27,121 bases of DNA from the NCBI GenBank assembly GCA_964463485.1, contig CAYXDO010000154.1:1-27121 (forward strand), read 5' to 3'. This stretch comes from CAYXDO01 sp964463485. GTDB taxonomy: Bacteria > Myxococcota > Kuafuiibacteriia > Kuafuiibacteriales > Kuafuiibacteriaceae. This document shows, piece after piece, positions 1-8,840 of the stretch. The number at the start of each line of letters is the position of its first letter. Position 1 is the stretch's first letter. The notes beneath the pieces were generated by a model. That model saw nothing but the letters and a program-made list of their open reading frames with translations. It ran no database searches and was not told the DNA's origin. A program made the translations under genes and the position numbers.

Positions 1-408
1 GTTAGGGGTGGACTTTGCGGGGCAAAGAACGTCCGCCGGTCGTCGTGAGCGTGAGCGTCAATCGTGGACGTGGGCGTGGACGAAACCGTGGACGTGGGCG
101 TGGAACCTGGTCGTGGACGTGGACGATCCGGAATGAAATAGGCGCAGATCCGCCTCGCTATGAGTCCGAACGGCAACGCGTCGCACACCGATCGATCGCA
201 GCAAGTCCGTGTTCTATCTATTCTTTTTGCGAACAACTTCCCCGCAGCGCACTCAGATCCAGGCCCGGCTGCACCCAAATCATTGGCGCTCCCTGGTAAG
301 ATGACGTCTGGCGCGACCGCGAACCGTCCCGGGCTCACCTGCTCCTCTGTGCTCTTGCGCCAAAACGTCGCATTTCCTGGTCTCCTGGCCCGTGCGATAC
401 TGTAGAGC
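1..408. other. Non-coding leader region with simple repeat
   Basis: No convincing gene is seen on either strand. Short open frames here are arginine- and glycine-rich translations of the simple repeat at 41-126 and have no start or domain support. The right end is the upstream region of the DUF2330 gene. A GATACT hexamer at 396-401 could be a -10 element; it lies so close to the ATG at 409 that transcription would give a nearly leaderless message, but no good -35 is visible. Confidence 0.5.
41..126. repeat. Hexanucleotide-periodic GTGGAC/GTGGGC repeat
   Basis: Six-base periodic low-complexity tract built from GTGAGC, GTGGAC and GTGGGC words. The 18-base word CGTGGACGTGGGCGTGGA occurs twice (63-80 and 87-104), 24 bases apart. 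It sits outside any supported gene and resembles, in period and in the GTG-led words, the tracts at 13748-13810 and 16612-16774. Confidence 0.75.
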
Positions 409-1545
409 ATGCGCTCGATCCTGGCTCCCATCACCCTGACGTTCTTGGCTGCGCTGACTCCACCTCGCGCAGAGGCCTGCGGCGGCCTGGTGCAGCCCCC
501 GGAAGGAACGGTCGGCATCGACGTTCAGCGCGCCTTCTTCGTCGTCGGAGCCGAGAGCACCCGCATCGTCCTCCAGATCGTCGTCCCTCAGTCACCGAAT
601 GACTATGGCGTCATCGTTCCGGTCCCAGCTCAACCCACTCTCGATGAGGACGTCGTCGAGGCGGCCGCTTTCGACGAGTTGGACCGGGCTACCGCGCCGC
701 AGGTGGTGGTGGCGGATAGCGAGCGCGAAGCCGCGAGCGGCTGTGGCTGCGGCGCAGAAAAGTCCGACGGAGCTCTGCAAAATCAGTCGCCAGATTCCGG
801 CGTGACCATTGGACAGCAACTCGATATCGGGCCGGTGTCGGCGGTGACGCTCACCGCAACGACCGGTGAGTCCGTTCGAGCGTGGCTCTCTCAGAACGGC
901 TTCGTGTTGCCGTTGGATGCACAACCAATCGTCGATTCGTACTCAGGGCCAGGGAAGTGGTTCGTAGCCTTCAAACGTGCATCGGCGACGCCATCGACGG
1001 CGAGCACGGTTGGAATCCGGATGAGTGCGCCGGGAGATCATCGGAGCTTCGCCATTCGCATGGCCAGCATTGGAGCGCGCCCGGAGGTTGCGATCACTGT
1101 CTTCGTCGGATCGCCGGAGCCTTCTGGACCGGGCCTTCCGTGGGACGCGCTCACGCTCGAGGATCTCGACCCTGGCGAGCTCACGTTTGGCACTTACCGA
1201 AACGCGGTCAGAGCGGCCGTGTACGCGAGGTCGGGTCAGGCCTTCGTGATCGAGGGTGTCTTTGCGCGGGCAGAGCTTCCGTCGAACCAACTCACGCGGA
1301 TGCTGGGCTCGGCGAGGCTCACGCGACTCACGACGGTCCTGTCATCCGGCGACATGACGACCGACGTTTCGTTCACCGGACCTGTGCCGGCCAACGTCCC
1401 GCGTCGAATCACGGTGGGAGGGGCGGCGGGAGGTCCCGCCGGGGCGTCACCGAGCAAAGTGTTTGAGTGGGGCATGTTGTGCGGGCTCGCCCGAATAGCG
1501 CGTCGGTTGGCAAAGTCAACCAGCAGGCGCCTCGGCAGGAACTAG
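409..1545 (+). CDS. DUF2330 domain-containing exported protein
   Basis: 378 aa. The N-terminus (about residues 1-24) is a signal peptide ending in AEA before a cysteine-glycine-glycine motif, which is typical of DUF2330 proteins. Next come the family's beta-rich segments, including YGVIVPVPAQP near residue 65. Family function is unknown; members are exported and common in Myxococcota. A GCGCG-type cysteine cluster near residues 111-115 could bind metal or form disulfides (inference). The C-terminal 25 residues are basic and only weakly hydrophobic, so the C-terminal anchor often seen in such proteins is not clear here. The ATG at 409 is chosen because the signal peptide begins immediately. 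The gene is monocistronic and convergent with the alpha-galactosidase gene. Confidence 0.8.
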   Translation: MRSILAPITLTFLAALTPPRAEACGGLVQPPEGTVGIDVQRAFFVVGAESTRIVLQIVVPQSPNDYGVIVPVPAQPTLDEDVVEAAAFDELDRATAPQVVVADSEREAASGCGCGAEKSDGALQNQSPDSGVTIGQQLDIGPVSAVTLTATTGESVRAWLSQNGFVLPLDAQPIVDSYSGPGKWFVAFKRASATPSTASTVGIRMSAPGDHRSFAIRMASIGARPEVAITVFVGSPEPSGPGLPWDALTLEDLDPGELTFGTYRNAVRAAVYARSGQAFVIEGVFARAELPSNQLTRMLGSARLTRLTTVLSSGDMTTDVSFTGPVPANVPRRITVGGAAGGPAGASPSKVFEWGMLCGLARIARRLAKSTSRRLGRN

Positions 1546-1848
1546 CCGGTGCGCCGCTTCTTACAGGAGCTTTGTCATCTACTCTCCAGAAGCTTCGACT
1601 CTGCGGGCCTTCGTGACCGAAACTCGGCTCGGATCCTATCAGCGTCCGCGCGGAAGGACTTTTTCGCACACCGAGGCGTTCGTGCGCGGACTGCTCGGTG
1701 GGCTGCCGAAGAGCTTTTGAGTATGGGTGATTTCGCGATCGCTGCGAAAAGGGGCCACCGATCAGTGGGTGATTCAAGACGGCACTTTCGGAGCTCGTTG
1801 AGCCCGAGATTCAGAACCATCGGGAGAGGTTCGTGTTGGCGGTGACGC
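1546..1848. other. Convergent intergenic region, nothing firm
   Basis: This is the 303-base gap between two convergent genes. No terminator hairpin with a T-run was found. One forward frame from 1499 to about 1721 is open and has a protein-like composition, but it has no start codon or recognisable family and begins right after a TAG. It may be a remnant or chance. Confidence 0.4.
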
Positions 1849-4470
1849 TCACTCGAACTCGAGCGTGATCGCGAGCCGCCCCGTCTCGAGCGGCACGAAG
1901 CTCACCCGCACGACAGGTCCTTCCCGCGTCGATTCCAGCGCGTCCACCGCTGCGCCTGAGTAGCTCACCCGGCCGAGCTCGAAGCCTTCCGGGACATGAA
2001 ACGCAACGTCGTAGGTGAGCGGGGCGAGCTCCGTGGGTTTGGCGACCTTCGCCACCAGCGTCAGCCTCCCCGAATTCCACTCTGCGGCCTCCAAACACGC
2101 CCCACCCATCGTGATCTGCCGGTTCCACCCGAGAAATTGAGGAACCGACGACTTCGACCGAATCGCCACGACCCGCGCCGAATGAGCCGGGACCGACAGC
2201 TCGAGCCGATCGCTCACTTCGCCCAGGAATCGGCCCGTCCAAAACTCGTACGCAAGGTACGGGCCGGGAGCCGCGGCGAGCTCCAACCCTGCGAGATCTA
2301 CGGACAGAGTCTTCGACTCATTCTCGTCCGGCATTTCAGAGTAAGGATTCGTCGTCAGGTCGAAGTTGAAGCCCCAGTTGAACAGTGTCACCAAGTCATA
2401 ACGCTCATCGTAGCCGTCGAGGGTCTCGGTCACGGGCAGGTGCCATCGCTCGGGAAACTCGCGTTCGAACAGATCGAGCGGCCTCGCGGCCTTGCCGTGA
2501 ATGGGAAGCAGCTTGCGAATGGTGTTCACGTGCTCGGGCTCGAGATCGACCAGCCGGTCGCCGAGCTTCACGATTCCTCCGGACATCGCGACGTACGTCG
2601 CAAATGCCTGGGACTCGGACAGCGACAGCCGGGGCCAGGTCGGGTCCAAACCGCTCCGAAAGAAGATCAGATCCGGATGGGTCACCCAGACGCGATCGTG
2701 GAGATAGTAGCGCCGAGCGGCCGTGCGGACGGTCGGCTTCAGTCCTTGCTGATTGAGTCGCGCGGTTGACGCCGTGCCGGGTTGCCAGTCCCAGATTGGC
2801 GCGCTGTCGAGGGTGATCCGGTCCGAATCGACGAGGCCGTAGTGAAGGCCCAGGGCGGACACCGCGAGGAGAAAGGCGTCGTCGCCGAGTCCTTCCCGGA
2901 CCGCTCGCATCGCGCCCCGATAGGCCTCCTCGCGAGTCTTCGTGGGGTCGTGGAAATCGTTTCCCAGCACGGACCAGTACGAAAAATCCACCTTGGCCCA
3001 GTCAAAGCCCCACTCGTGCCGAATCCGCGCGAACAGCTCCCGAAGCCACTCGAGCACCTCGGGATGAGTCAAGTCCAGGAAGTCGAACTCGGTGCCAAGA
3101 ATGTTGCCGAGATCGCTGCGCCCGGCGATCCAGTCGGGGTGAGATCTCGATGTGGTGGACGTCGCGTGGGGCGTGAAGGCCGCGATCCACAGTCCGGGCC
3201 GGAGTCCTCGCTCGCGGATTCGATCACTCAGCCACCGAGGGCCGTGAGGAAAGCGATCCTCGCGCCAAACCCAGTCGCCGTATTCGTACTGATAGCCGTC
3301 GTCGACTTGGAACCAGTCCATGCCGAAGTCCCGCAGCTCCCTGGCCATGACTTCGAGGTTCGCGAGGATGATGTCCTCGTCGATGTCGGTCCCATACCCT
3401 CCGGTGCCGCCCGATCCGCTCCAGGAGTTCCACCCGTTGGGCACTCGGTTGCCGTTCCCCCGCTCGCGCCAGAGTCGAATGGAGAGGCTCCGTTTGATGG
3501 CGTCCGCATAGCGCTCGAGCCCCACGAGCGGGTCGCGCTCGGCTGGATGTAAATATGTCGTCTCCGACTCCACCCGAGCGCCCGCGATGAGTCTCTTGGG
3601 CTCGGGCAGATAGGCTCCCTCTGCTGAAAAGTACGAGAAACCAATGCGGCCGTCTGGAGATGCCGAGGCCAACGCAGGGTCGAACGAGAGATTCATGACG
3701 GGCGTCGACGCGTCGACCGTGAGTGTACCGGCGATCCACGAGGCACCCGTCTCGAGATCCTTCAGCGCGTGATTCCAGTTCGAGACCGACGCTCCTTCGA
3801 AACCGCCGGGCACGAGCCCGCCGATCGGGCTACTCTCCTGAGTATCTCCCGGCAAAATCTGGACGACATGATCCAACACCCCGTAAGAGCCATTCTCCAA
3901 GATTCGGTGAGTCGCCGGGTGCTGACCCACGAAGAGACCTGCCCCGAATTTTCCGTCGGCCCGCAAAGTCACCGCCTTTGCGATACTCACGGGTTCGGGC
4001 GACGTGCCCTCGATCGCGAGGCGGGCCGTGTAGAATCCTTGGTCTCCGTAGGACGAGAGCGTCCAAGTCAACCGAGGGAGCGGGTCCGAGGATTCCGCGG
4101 AAACGACGAGACGCTCGGCCGCTCCGAGCGCGTCCGTCTCCTCGGTGTGGCTGACGGTCCGCGCGCCCGTGCCAGAGATCGAGAGGGGCCGCCCACCCTC
4201 GCTGGTCTCACCCAACACCGCAACGGCGGTCGCGCCTCGAAGTATCCACCTTCCGTCCTCGCCGAAGATGGAAATCGTCCCGAGGTCATTTCGATAAATC
4301 AGCGTCGAGCCCCGAGCGACCAGGTCGAACCTTCGCCCCGCGGCGTCCTCACATGAGCCGGAGCTACAGATATCCTCGGCCGAGCAATCCGTATCCTGAG
4401 CGCAAGGCGTCTCGCAGGCGCTGCAGCTCGGGAGCAGGGCGGCGAGAAACGCGGTGACAGGGAAACGCAC
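1849..4470 (-). CDS. Alpha-galactosidase-like lipoprotein (clan GH-D, GH36/GH27-type)
   Basis: 873 aa from a GTG start. It probably hydrolyses terminal alpha-galactosides from the cell surface or periplasm. The N-terminus is a short hydrophobic signal ending LLPSC (Cys16, likely lipidated, although Pro at -2 is atypical). A small cysteine-rich stretch follows (six cysteines in residues 19-40), then a beta-sandwich region (about 45-310). The catalytic barrel starts at NGWNSW (about 345) and contains WFQVDDGY (about 386-393) and GLWIAAF. KVDF puts the nucleophile at Asp495, and the RITLD motif suggests Asp555 as acid/base. A C-terminal beta domain follows (about 690-873). Substrate range is unknown; other clan GH-D activities are possible. 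No clear Shine-Dalgarno precedes the GTG; it is chosen because the signal peptide starts there. The gene is divergent from the metalloprotease gene, with 271 bases between the two chosen starts. Confidence 0.82.
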   Translation of the reverse strand: MRFPVTAFLAALLPSCSACETPCAQDTDCSAEDICSSGSCEDAAGRRFDLVARGSTLIYRNDLGTISIFGEDGRWILRGATAVAVLGETSEGGRPLSISGTGARTVSHTEETDALGAAERLVVSAESSDPLPRLTWTLSSYGDQGFYTARLAIEGTSPEPVSIAKAVTLRADGKFGAGLFVGQHPATHRILENGSYGVLDHVVQILPGDTQESSPIGGLVPGGFEGASVSNWNHALKDLETGASWIAGTLTVDASTPVMNLSFDPALASASPDGRIGFSYFSAEGAYLPEPKRLIAGARVESETTYLHPAERDPLVGLERYADAIKRSLSIRLWRERGNGNRVPNGWNSWSGSGGTGGYGTDIDEDIILANLEVMARELRDFGMDWFQVDDGYQYEYGDWVWREDRFPHGPRWLSDRIRERGLRPGLWIAAFTPHATSTTSRSHPDWIAGRSDLGNILGTEFDFLDLTHPEVLEWLRELFARIRHEWGFDWAKVDFSYWSVLGNDFHDPTKTREEAYRGAMRAVREGLGDDAFLLAVSALGLHYGLVDSDRITLDSAPIWDWQPGTASTARLNQQGLKPTVRTAARRYYLHDRVWVTHPDLIFFRSGLDPTWPRLSLSESQAFATYVAMSGGIVKLGDRLVDLEPEHVNTIRKLLPIHGKAARPLDLFEREFPERWHLPVTETLDGYDERYDLVTLFNWGFNFDLTTNPYSEMPDENESKTLSVDLAGLELAAAPGPYLAYEFWTGRFLGEVSDRLELSVPAHSARVVAIRSKSSVPQFLGWNRQITMGGACLEAAEWNSGRLTLVAKVAKPTELAPLTYDVAFHVPEGFELGRVSYSGAAVDALESTREGPVVRVSFVPLETGRLAITLEFE

Positions 4471-4741
4471 GCCCGAGCCGTCGCACGTCTCCCGTCTTCG
4501 ATCAACCCAGGGCGAGGAAGACGCGTCGAGTCACCTCGGCTGCGTCGCAGATGCCTTCAGCTTGGCGCTCGCTCCTGGGATGTGTACTCAGCGCAGGTCC
4601 ACGGGCCAGGAGCTTCGACTGCAGGAGTTGCGCGCCTGGACTTCGTCAGTTTTCGCACGCCGGAGCTTCCCTCCCCGTGTTTCTAGGTCGGATTTGCGAC
4701 TGATTCTCCGAAGCGCCCCAAGAGAGGAAGACGGACGCGCC

Positions 4742-7700
4742 GTGAAAGCCATCGCCGCGTGCGCCGCGTTCTTCTTGGCGCTCCCCACTCAGACCCTCGC
4801 CGCAGAGCTCGAGGTGCAACGTCCCGAGACCGGTATCGTCCTCGCTTCGGGAGAGGCCACCTCGCCCAATCGCCAAATCACCTCGTCGGTCCCAACACGA
4901 ACGCGATCCGCTTGGCTTCGCTTCGTGAAAAATCAAGGCGCCTCGTGGCGCGGCTATTTCGACGCCGAGACCGGGGTACCAGGCAGGATTTGGGGCGCAG
5001 GGATCTCGGCTCCGGGCGCGACTCATTCGGCCGACGTCGCCGAAGAGCACGCGCGCGACGTCCTCGAGAGTCATGGCGATCTCTTGGCCCCTGGGTCGAA
5101 AGCCGACGACCTCGAGCTCGTGACGAACGCGTTCGACGGCAAGATGCGCGTCTTGGGTTTCGTACAGCGACACGCCGGAATTCCGGTTCTCGGCGGCCGC
5201 GTCAACTTTCGATACAAGAACGACCAACTCATCGTCATAGGTTCCGAGGCGCTCCCGAACGTGACGGCGACCTTGGCCCGCGATCTGGTCTCCGACGACC
5301 GCGCCGGCGTCGAAGCGGAGAAGTGGGTGAGTGAGGAGCTTCGAACGAGCGCTCACGTCGAGGGCGCGAGCGGGCACCTCATGCTTCCCCTCCGCTCGGA
5401 AGCCGGCCTCGAATTTCATCACGTCGTCGACGTTCGCGTCCGAACGACGAATCCGACCGGCCGCTACGCCGTCTATGTCGACGCGGCGACCGCCGCACCC
5501 ATCGCCCGTCGCCAGCTCCTGATGTTCGGTTCGGGCACGATCAGCTTCAACGTCCCCGATCGGTGGCCTGGAGCGACTCGCTCCGATCGCAAAGCGGTGG
5601 GGCTATCCGTATCGGTCGACGGACGTGCTTCGCGCACCGACGACCTCGGCGCGGTGACCTGGACTGCAACCGCCGCTTCCGTGTCGATTGCGCCAGAAGG
5701 ACCTCGAGTGAGCATCGTCAATCAAGGAGGAGTCGCGACCTCCACGACCGCAGTGTTGGAGGATGGAGACAGCTTCGTCTGGAATCAGAGCCGGGCCGAG
5801 CTCTCCGATGCGCAACTCATCGCCTACGTCGCGAGCCAAGACGTCAAGTCATACCTCGCGAAGGTCGCACCTACCTTTGGCTGGGTCGACCAGACGCTCA
5901 GCGTGAACGTGAACATCGACTCCTACTGCAACGCTTACTCCGATGGAATGACGACCAACTTCTTTCGCGCCGGCATGGGTTGTGAAAACACCGCGCGTCT
6001 GCCGGACGTCGTCGTTCACGAGTCGGGTCACGTGGTGCACTTCAACGCCATCCTCGACGGAGTCGGAAACTTCGACAGCTCGCTCAGCGAAGGGGTGAGT
6101 GACTACCTCGCCGCGACCATGGTCGCAGACGCACAGATGGGTCGTGGGTTCTTTCTCACCGACGCCCCGCTGCGAGATCTCGATCCTGCCGGCAAGGAAA
6201 ATCAGTGGCCAGACGACATCTCGCGCGATCCACACGAGACCGGACTCATCATCGGCGGAGCGCTCTGGGACCTTCGAAAGCGCTTCGTCGAGGTGATGGG
6301 ACCGGAGGCAGGGGTCGAGGCCGCGGACCGAATCTGGTTCTCCATCCTCCAACGCGCTGCCGATGTACCTTCGACCTACGCCGAGGCCATCGCCACCGAC
6401 GACGACGACGGAGACTTGAGCAATGGCACGCCTCATCTTTGCCTCATCAACGGCGCGTTCAGCCCTCACGGGCTGGTCGACAAAGTCAACGCAGGCCCGG
6501 GCATCGGCGCACCGAGCTACGACGATCTTACACTCACAGTCTCGTTTCCGTTTCTTGCCTTCGACACGTGCCCGGGCAGCAACATCACCAGCGCCCAAGT
6601 CGTCTGGGAGCTCCCGGCCGACCCAAATCAACACGGCTCGATCGACATGACTTTGGCCGCCGAGGGCGGGCGTTACAGCGGCGTGCTTCCGCGAGCGAAC
6701 GGGAACGTCGTGTCGTACCGAGTCGAGGTGACCTTCGACGACGGTTCCCACCTCGCCTTCCCGGACAACCCAGCCGACCCGAACTACCAAGTCTTTGTCG
6801 GCGAAGTCATCCCGCTCTATTGCAGCAACTTCGACACCGATACCAGCACCGCTGGCTGGACGCACCGAATCGAGGCCAGCGCGTCATCGATGCCCGTCGA
6901 TGACTGGCAGTGGGGACCTCCTATGAGCTTCCCGGCCAGCGGCGACCCAACGACCGCATACTCGGGAGGAAACGTCATGGGCAACGATCTCGGCCAGGGA
7001 AGCCGCGGCGACGGACGGTACGTGAGCAACACGACCAGCGCGCTCCTGAGTCCTCCCGTCGACGTGGCCGGCTACGGGAACGTACACCTCCAATATCGGC
7101 GATGGCTGACGGTTGAGGACGGACTCAATGATCAGGCGAGGATCTTCAGCAACGACACGCTGCTCTGGCAGAACCTCGCGACTCCGCGCGCCGACGACCC
7201 CCTGTACCAAGTATTGGTGAATCACATCGACCGAGAGTGGCGTTTCCAAGATCTCGATCTGACTCCTACCGTCGTCGACGGCAAGGTCCGGCTCAGGTTC
7301 CAACTTACCTCGAATCGACGCCGAAGCTACGGCGGCTGGACGATCGACAGCTTCTGCGTCGTCGCCCTCCCCGTCTGCGGCAACGGCGCGACCGAGCCCG
7401 GAGAGACCTGCGACGACGGCAACACCAACGACGGCGACGGATGCACGACCACTTGTCAGCTCGGATCCTCGACGCCGGTCTGCAGCAACGCCATCGTCGA
7501 AGCGGGAGAAGAGTGTGACGACGGAGTCAATGACGGCACCGCGTGCACCGACGCATGTTCGCTTCCGGTCGTGACACCCTCATGCGGAAACGGCGCCACC
7601 GAGGCAAACGAGGCCTGCGACGACGGAGTCAACGACGGCACGACCTGCAACCCGGATTGTCAGCTGCCGGTGCCGCGCATGATCGAGAGCGAGGACCAGA

Positions 7701-7816
7701 GCTGCGGATGCAACACGACGAATCGATCGCCGATCCCCACGTGGGGATGGTTCCTGTTGTTGGGGTTGACTCGACTTCGTCGACCAGGCCGACTCACTTT
7801 TTCGGCTGAGCCCTGA
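4742..7816 (+). CDS. Secreted gluzincin metalloprotease (thermolysin/fungalysin-like) with myxobacterial Cys-rich repeats
   Basis: 1024 aa from the GTG at 4742. The frame is open upstream to an ATG at 4454, but only the GTG places a signal peptide at the start (about 20 residues, ending TLA), with a GAGGA at 4723-4727. An FTP-like propeptide region follows. The zinc site is HESGH at residues 426-430. Glu450 in SEGVSDY is 20 residues after the second His, the thermolysin spacing, and the SD after the Glu is kept. A beta domain resembling those in immune-inhibitor-A-type proteases follows (about 695-875). Three myxobacterial cysteine-rich repeats (CGNG...CDDG...C) start near residues 880, 914 and 947. 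The tail is CGC at 988-990, a short hydrophobic run and RLRR, resembling a MYXO-CTERM sorting signal. It is probably exported, cleaved and surface-anchored. Its 3' end overlaps the convergent dctP gene. Confidence 0.85.
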   Translation: MKAIAACAAFFLALPTQTLAAELEVQRPETGIVLASGEATSPNRQITSSVPTRTRSAWLRFVKNQGASWRGYFDAETGVPGRIWGAGISAPGATHSADVAEEHARDVLESHGDLLAPGSKADDLELVTNAFDGKMRVLGFVQRHAGIPVLGGRVNFRYKNDQLIVIGSEALPNVTATLARDLVSDDRAGVEAEKWVSEELRTSAHVEGASGHLMLPLRSEAGLEFHHVVDVRVRTTNPTGRYAVYVDAATAAPIARRQLLMFGSGTISFNVPDRWPGATRSDRKAVGLSVSVDGRASRTDDLGAVTWTATAASVSIAPEGPRVSIVNQGGVATSTTAVLEDGDSFVWNQSRAELSDAQLIAYVASQDVKSYLAKVAPTFGWVDQTLSVNVNIDSYCNAYSDGMTTNFFRAGMGCENTARLPDVVVHESGHVVHFNAILDGVGNFDSSLSEGVSDYLAATMVADAQMGRGFFLTDAPLRDLDPAGKENQWPDDISRDPHETGLIIGGALWDLRKRFVEVMGPEAGVEAADRIWFSILQRAADVPSTYAEAIATDDDDGDLSNGTPHLCLINGAFSPHGLVDKVNAGPGIGAPSYDDLTLTVSFPFLAFDTCPGSNITSAQVVWELPADPNQHGSIDMTLAAEGGRYSGVLPRANGNVVSYRVEVTFDDGSHLAFPDNPADPNYQVFVGEVIPLYCSNFDTDTSTAGWTHRIEASASSMPVDDWQWGPPMSFPASGDPTTAYSGGNVMGNDLGQGSRGDGRYVSNTTSALLSPPVDVAGYGNVHLQYRRWLTVEDGLNDQARIFSNDTLLWQNLATPRADDPLYQVLVNHIDREWRFQDLDLTPTVVDGKVRLRFQLTSNRRRSYGGWTIDSFCVVALPVCGNGATEPGETCDDGNTNDGDGCTTTCQLGSSTPVCSNAIVEAGEECDDGVNDGTACTDACSLPVVTPSCGNGATEANEACDDGVNDGTTCNPDCQLPVPRMIESEDQSCGCNTTNRSPIPTWGWFLLLGLTRLRRPGRLTFSAEP

Positions 7817-8840
7817 ACTCCTTGGAGAGTCGCTGAATCTCGTCGAACAGCGGCGCGGGCACGACGTTGCCTCGAATCGACGGATAGGCGAGCTCGGCGG
7901 CCTTCTTCCACTCTGCGGTGAGCGCCGCATCGGCCTCGACCACGGTCAGCCCACGCTCCTTCATGGAACCGATCGCGGACTCGTTCAGCTTCTGAACGTC
8001 CGAGCGAAGGTTCATCCCCTCCTCACGCGCGATCTGCATGAGCTTCGGACGGATGCCCGCGTCGATCTTCTCCCACTGCTCCTTGGTGATCACGATACCG
8101 CCGTTGAGCGGGGACCAGTTGACCTTCACCATGTGTTTTGCGGTCTTGTACCAGTTCGAAGTCATCGCATAGAGCGGCGTGGTGCCGAACGATTCGATCA
8201 TTCCGGTCTGAAGCGACGCGAGCACGTCCGTGACCGACAAGGGGACGACGTTGAACTTGGCGGCTCGCCAAGCTTTCTCTGCCTCGGGATCGCCGCTCCA
8301 CACGAACATCTTCAGCTTCCGGAAGTCGTCGGGGGTCTTGGCCGGCACCTTCGAGAACTGGTGAACCCAGCCGGCGTCGCCCCACCCGAGCACGATGAAT
8401 CCGGCCGCGTCCATCTCCTTCTCGATCGTAGGCCCGACACGTTCCCTGATGTACTCGAGCTCGGCCCAGGACTCGATGAGCATGGGTACCTGGAGGGCGA
8501 TCGCGGACCGATGAATTTGGCCGAGCCCGACACCCGTAATCAGCGCGGCGTGAAGCTGCCCGATTCGCATCTTGCGAACCATGTCACCTTCGTCGCCGAC
8601 CACGCCGCCCGGGTAGATCTTGAGCTCGATCCCTTTGTCGACCTCGGCCCAGCGCTGACCGATGCGAAGGCCCACGTCGTGCCAAACAGTGCCCTCGGGC
8701 GCGAGGGTTCCTAGCTTGACCTTCACCTTGTTCGCCTCCGCGGAGCCGCTCGCGAAGGCGAGGGTACCGAAGAGCGCGAACGCCGCGGTCCGTGCGGCGA
8801 GGGTCCGAGCAGATTTGGCGGTGTTTACAGTCGAGGTCAC
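7794..8840 (-). CDS. TRAP transporter solute-binding protein (DctP family)
   Basis: 348 aa. This is the periplasmic substrate-binding (P) subunit of a tripartite ATP-independent transporter; the substrate, probably an organic acid, is unknown. It has a long signal peptide (about 1-36, ending AEA). The mature start KVKVKLGTLAPEGTVW and the later MKERGLTVVE region near the C-terminus are typical of DctP proteins. The GTG start at 8840 is set by a strong AAGGAG at 8848-8853, seven bases upstream. Start and the stop of tatT share GTGA (8837-8840), so the two genes are translationally coupled. No TRAP membrane (Q/M) gene lies downstream: the gene runs directly into the convergent metalloprotease, overlapping it by 23 bases. 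Confidence 0.9.
   Translation of the reverse strand: MTSTVNTAKSARTLAARTAAFALFGTLAFASGSAEANKVKVKLGTLAPEGTVWHDVGLRIGQRWAEVDKGIELKIYPGGVVGDEGDMVRKMRIGQLHAALITGVGLGQIHRSAIALQVPMLIESWAELEYIRERVGPTIEKEMDAAGFIVLGWGDAGWVHQFSKVPAKTPDDFRKLKMFVWSGDPEAEKAWRAAKFNVVPLSVTDVLASLQTGMIESFGTTPLYAMTSNWYKTAKHMVKVNWSPLNGGIVITKEQWEKIDAGIRPKLMQIAREEGMNLRSDVQKLNESAIGSMKERGLTVVEADAALTAEWKKAAELAYPSIRGNVVPAPLFDEIQRLSKEFRAQPKK

Noticed and set aside
1499..1721. Open forward frame after the DUF2330 gene with protein-like composition (contains YSPEASTLRAFVTETR)
   Set aside because: It has no start codon, begins right after a TAG, and no family is recognised. It could be a gene remnant, but the evidence is too thin to annotate.
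4454..4741. Upstream extension of the metalloprotease frame
   Set aside because: The extra 96 residues precede a good signal peptide and overlap the galactosidase start; the GTG at 4742 is preferred.
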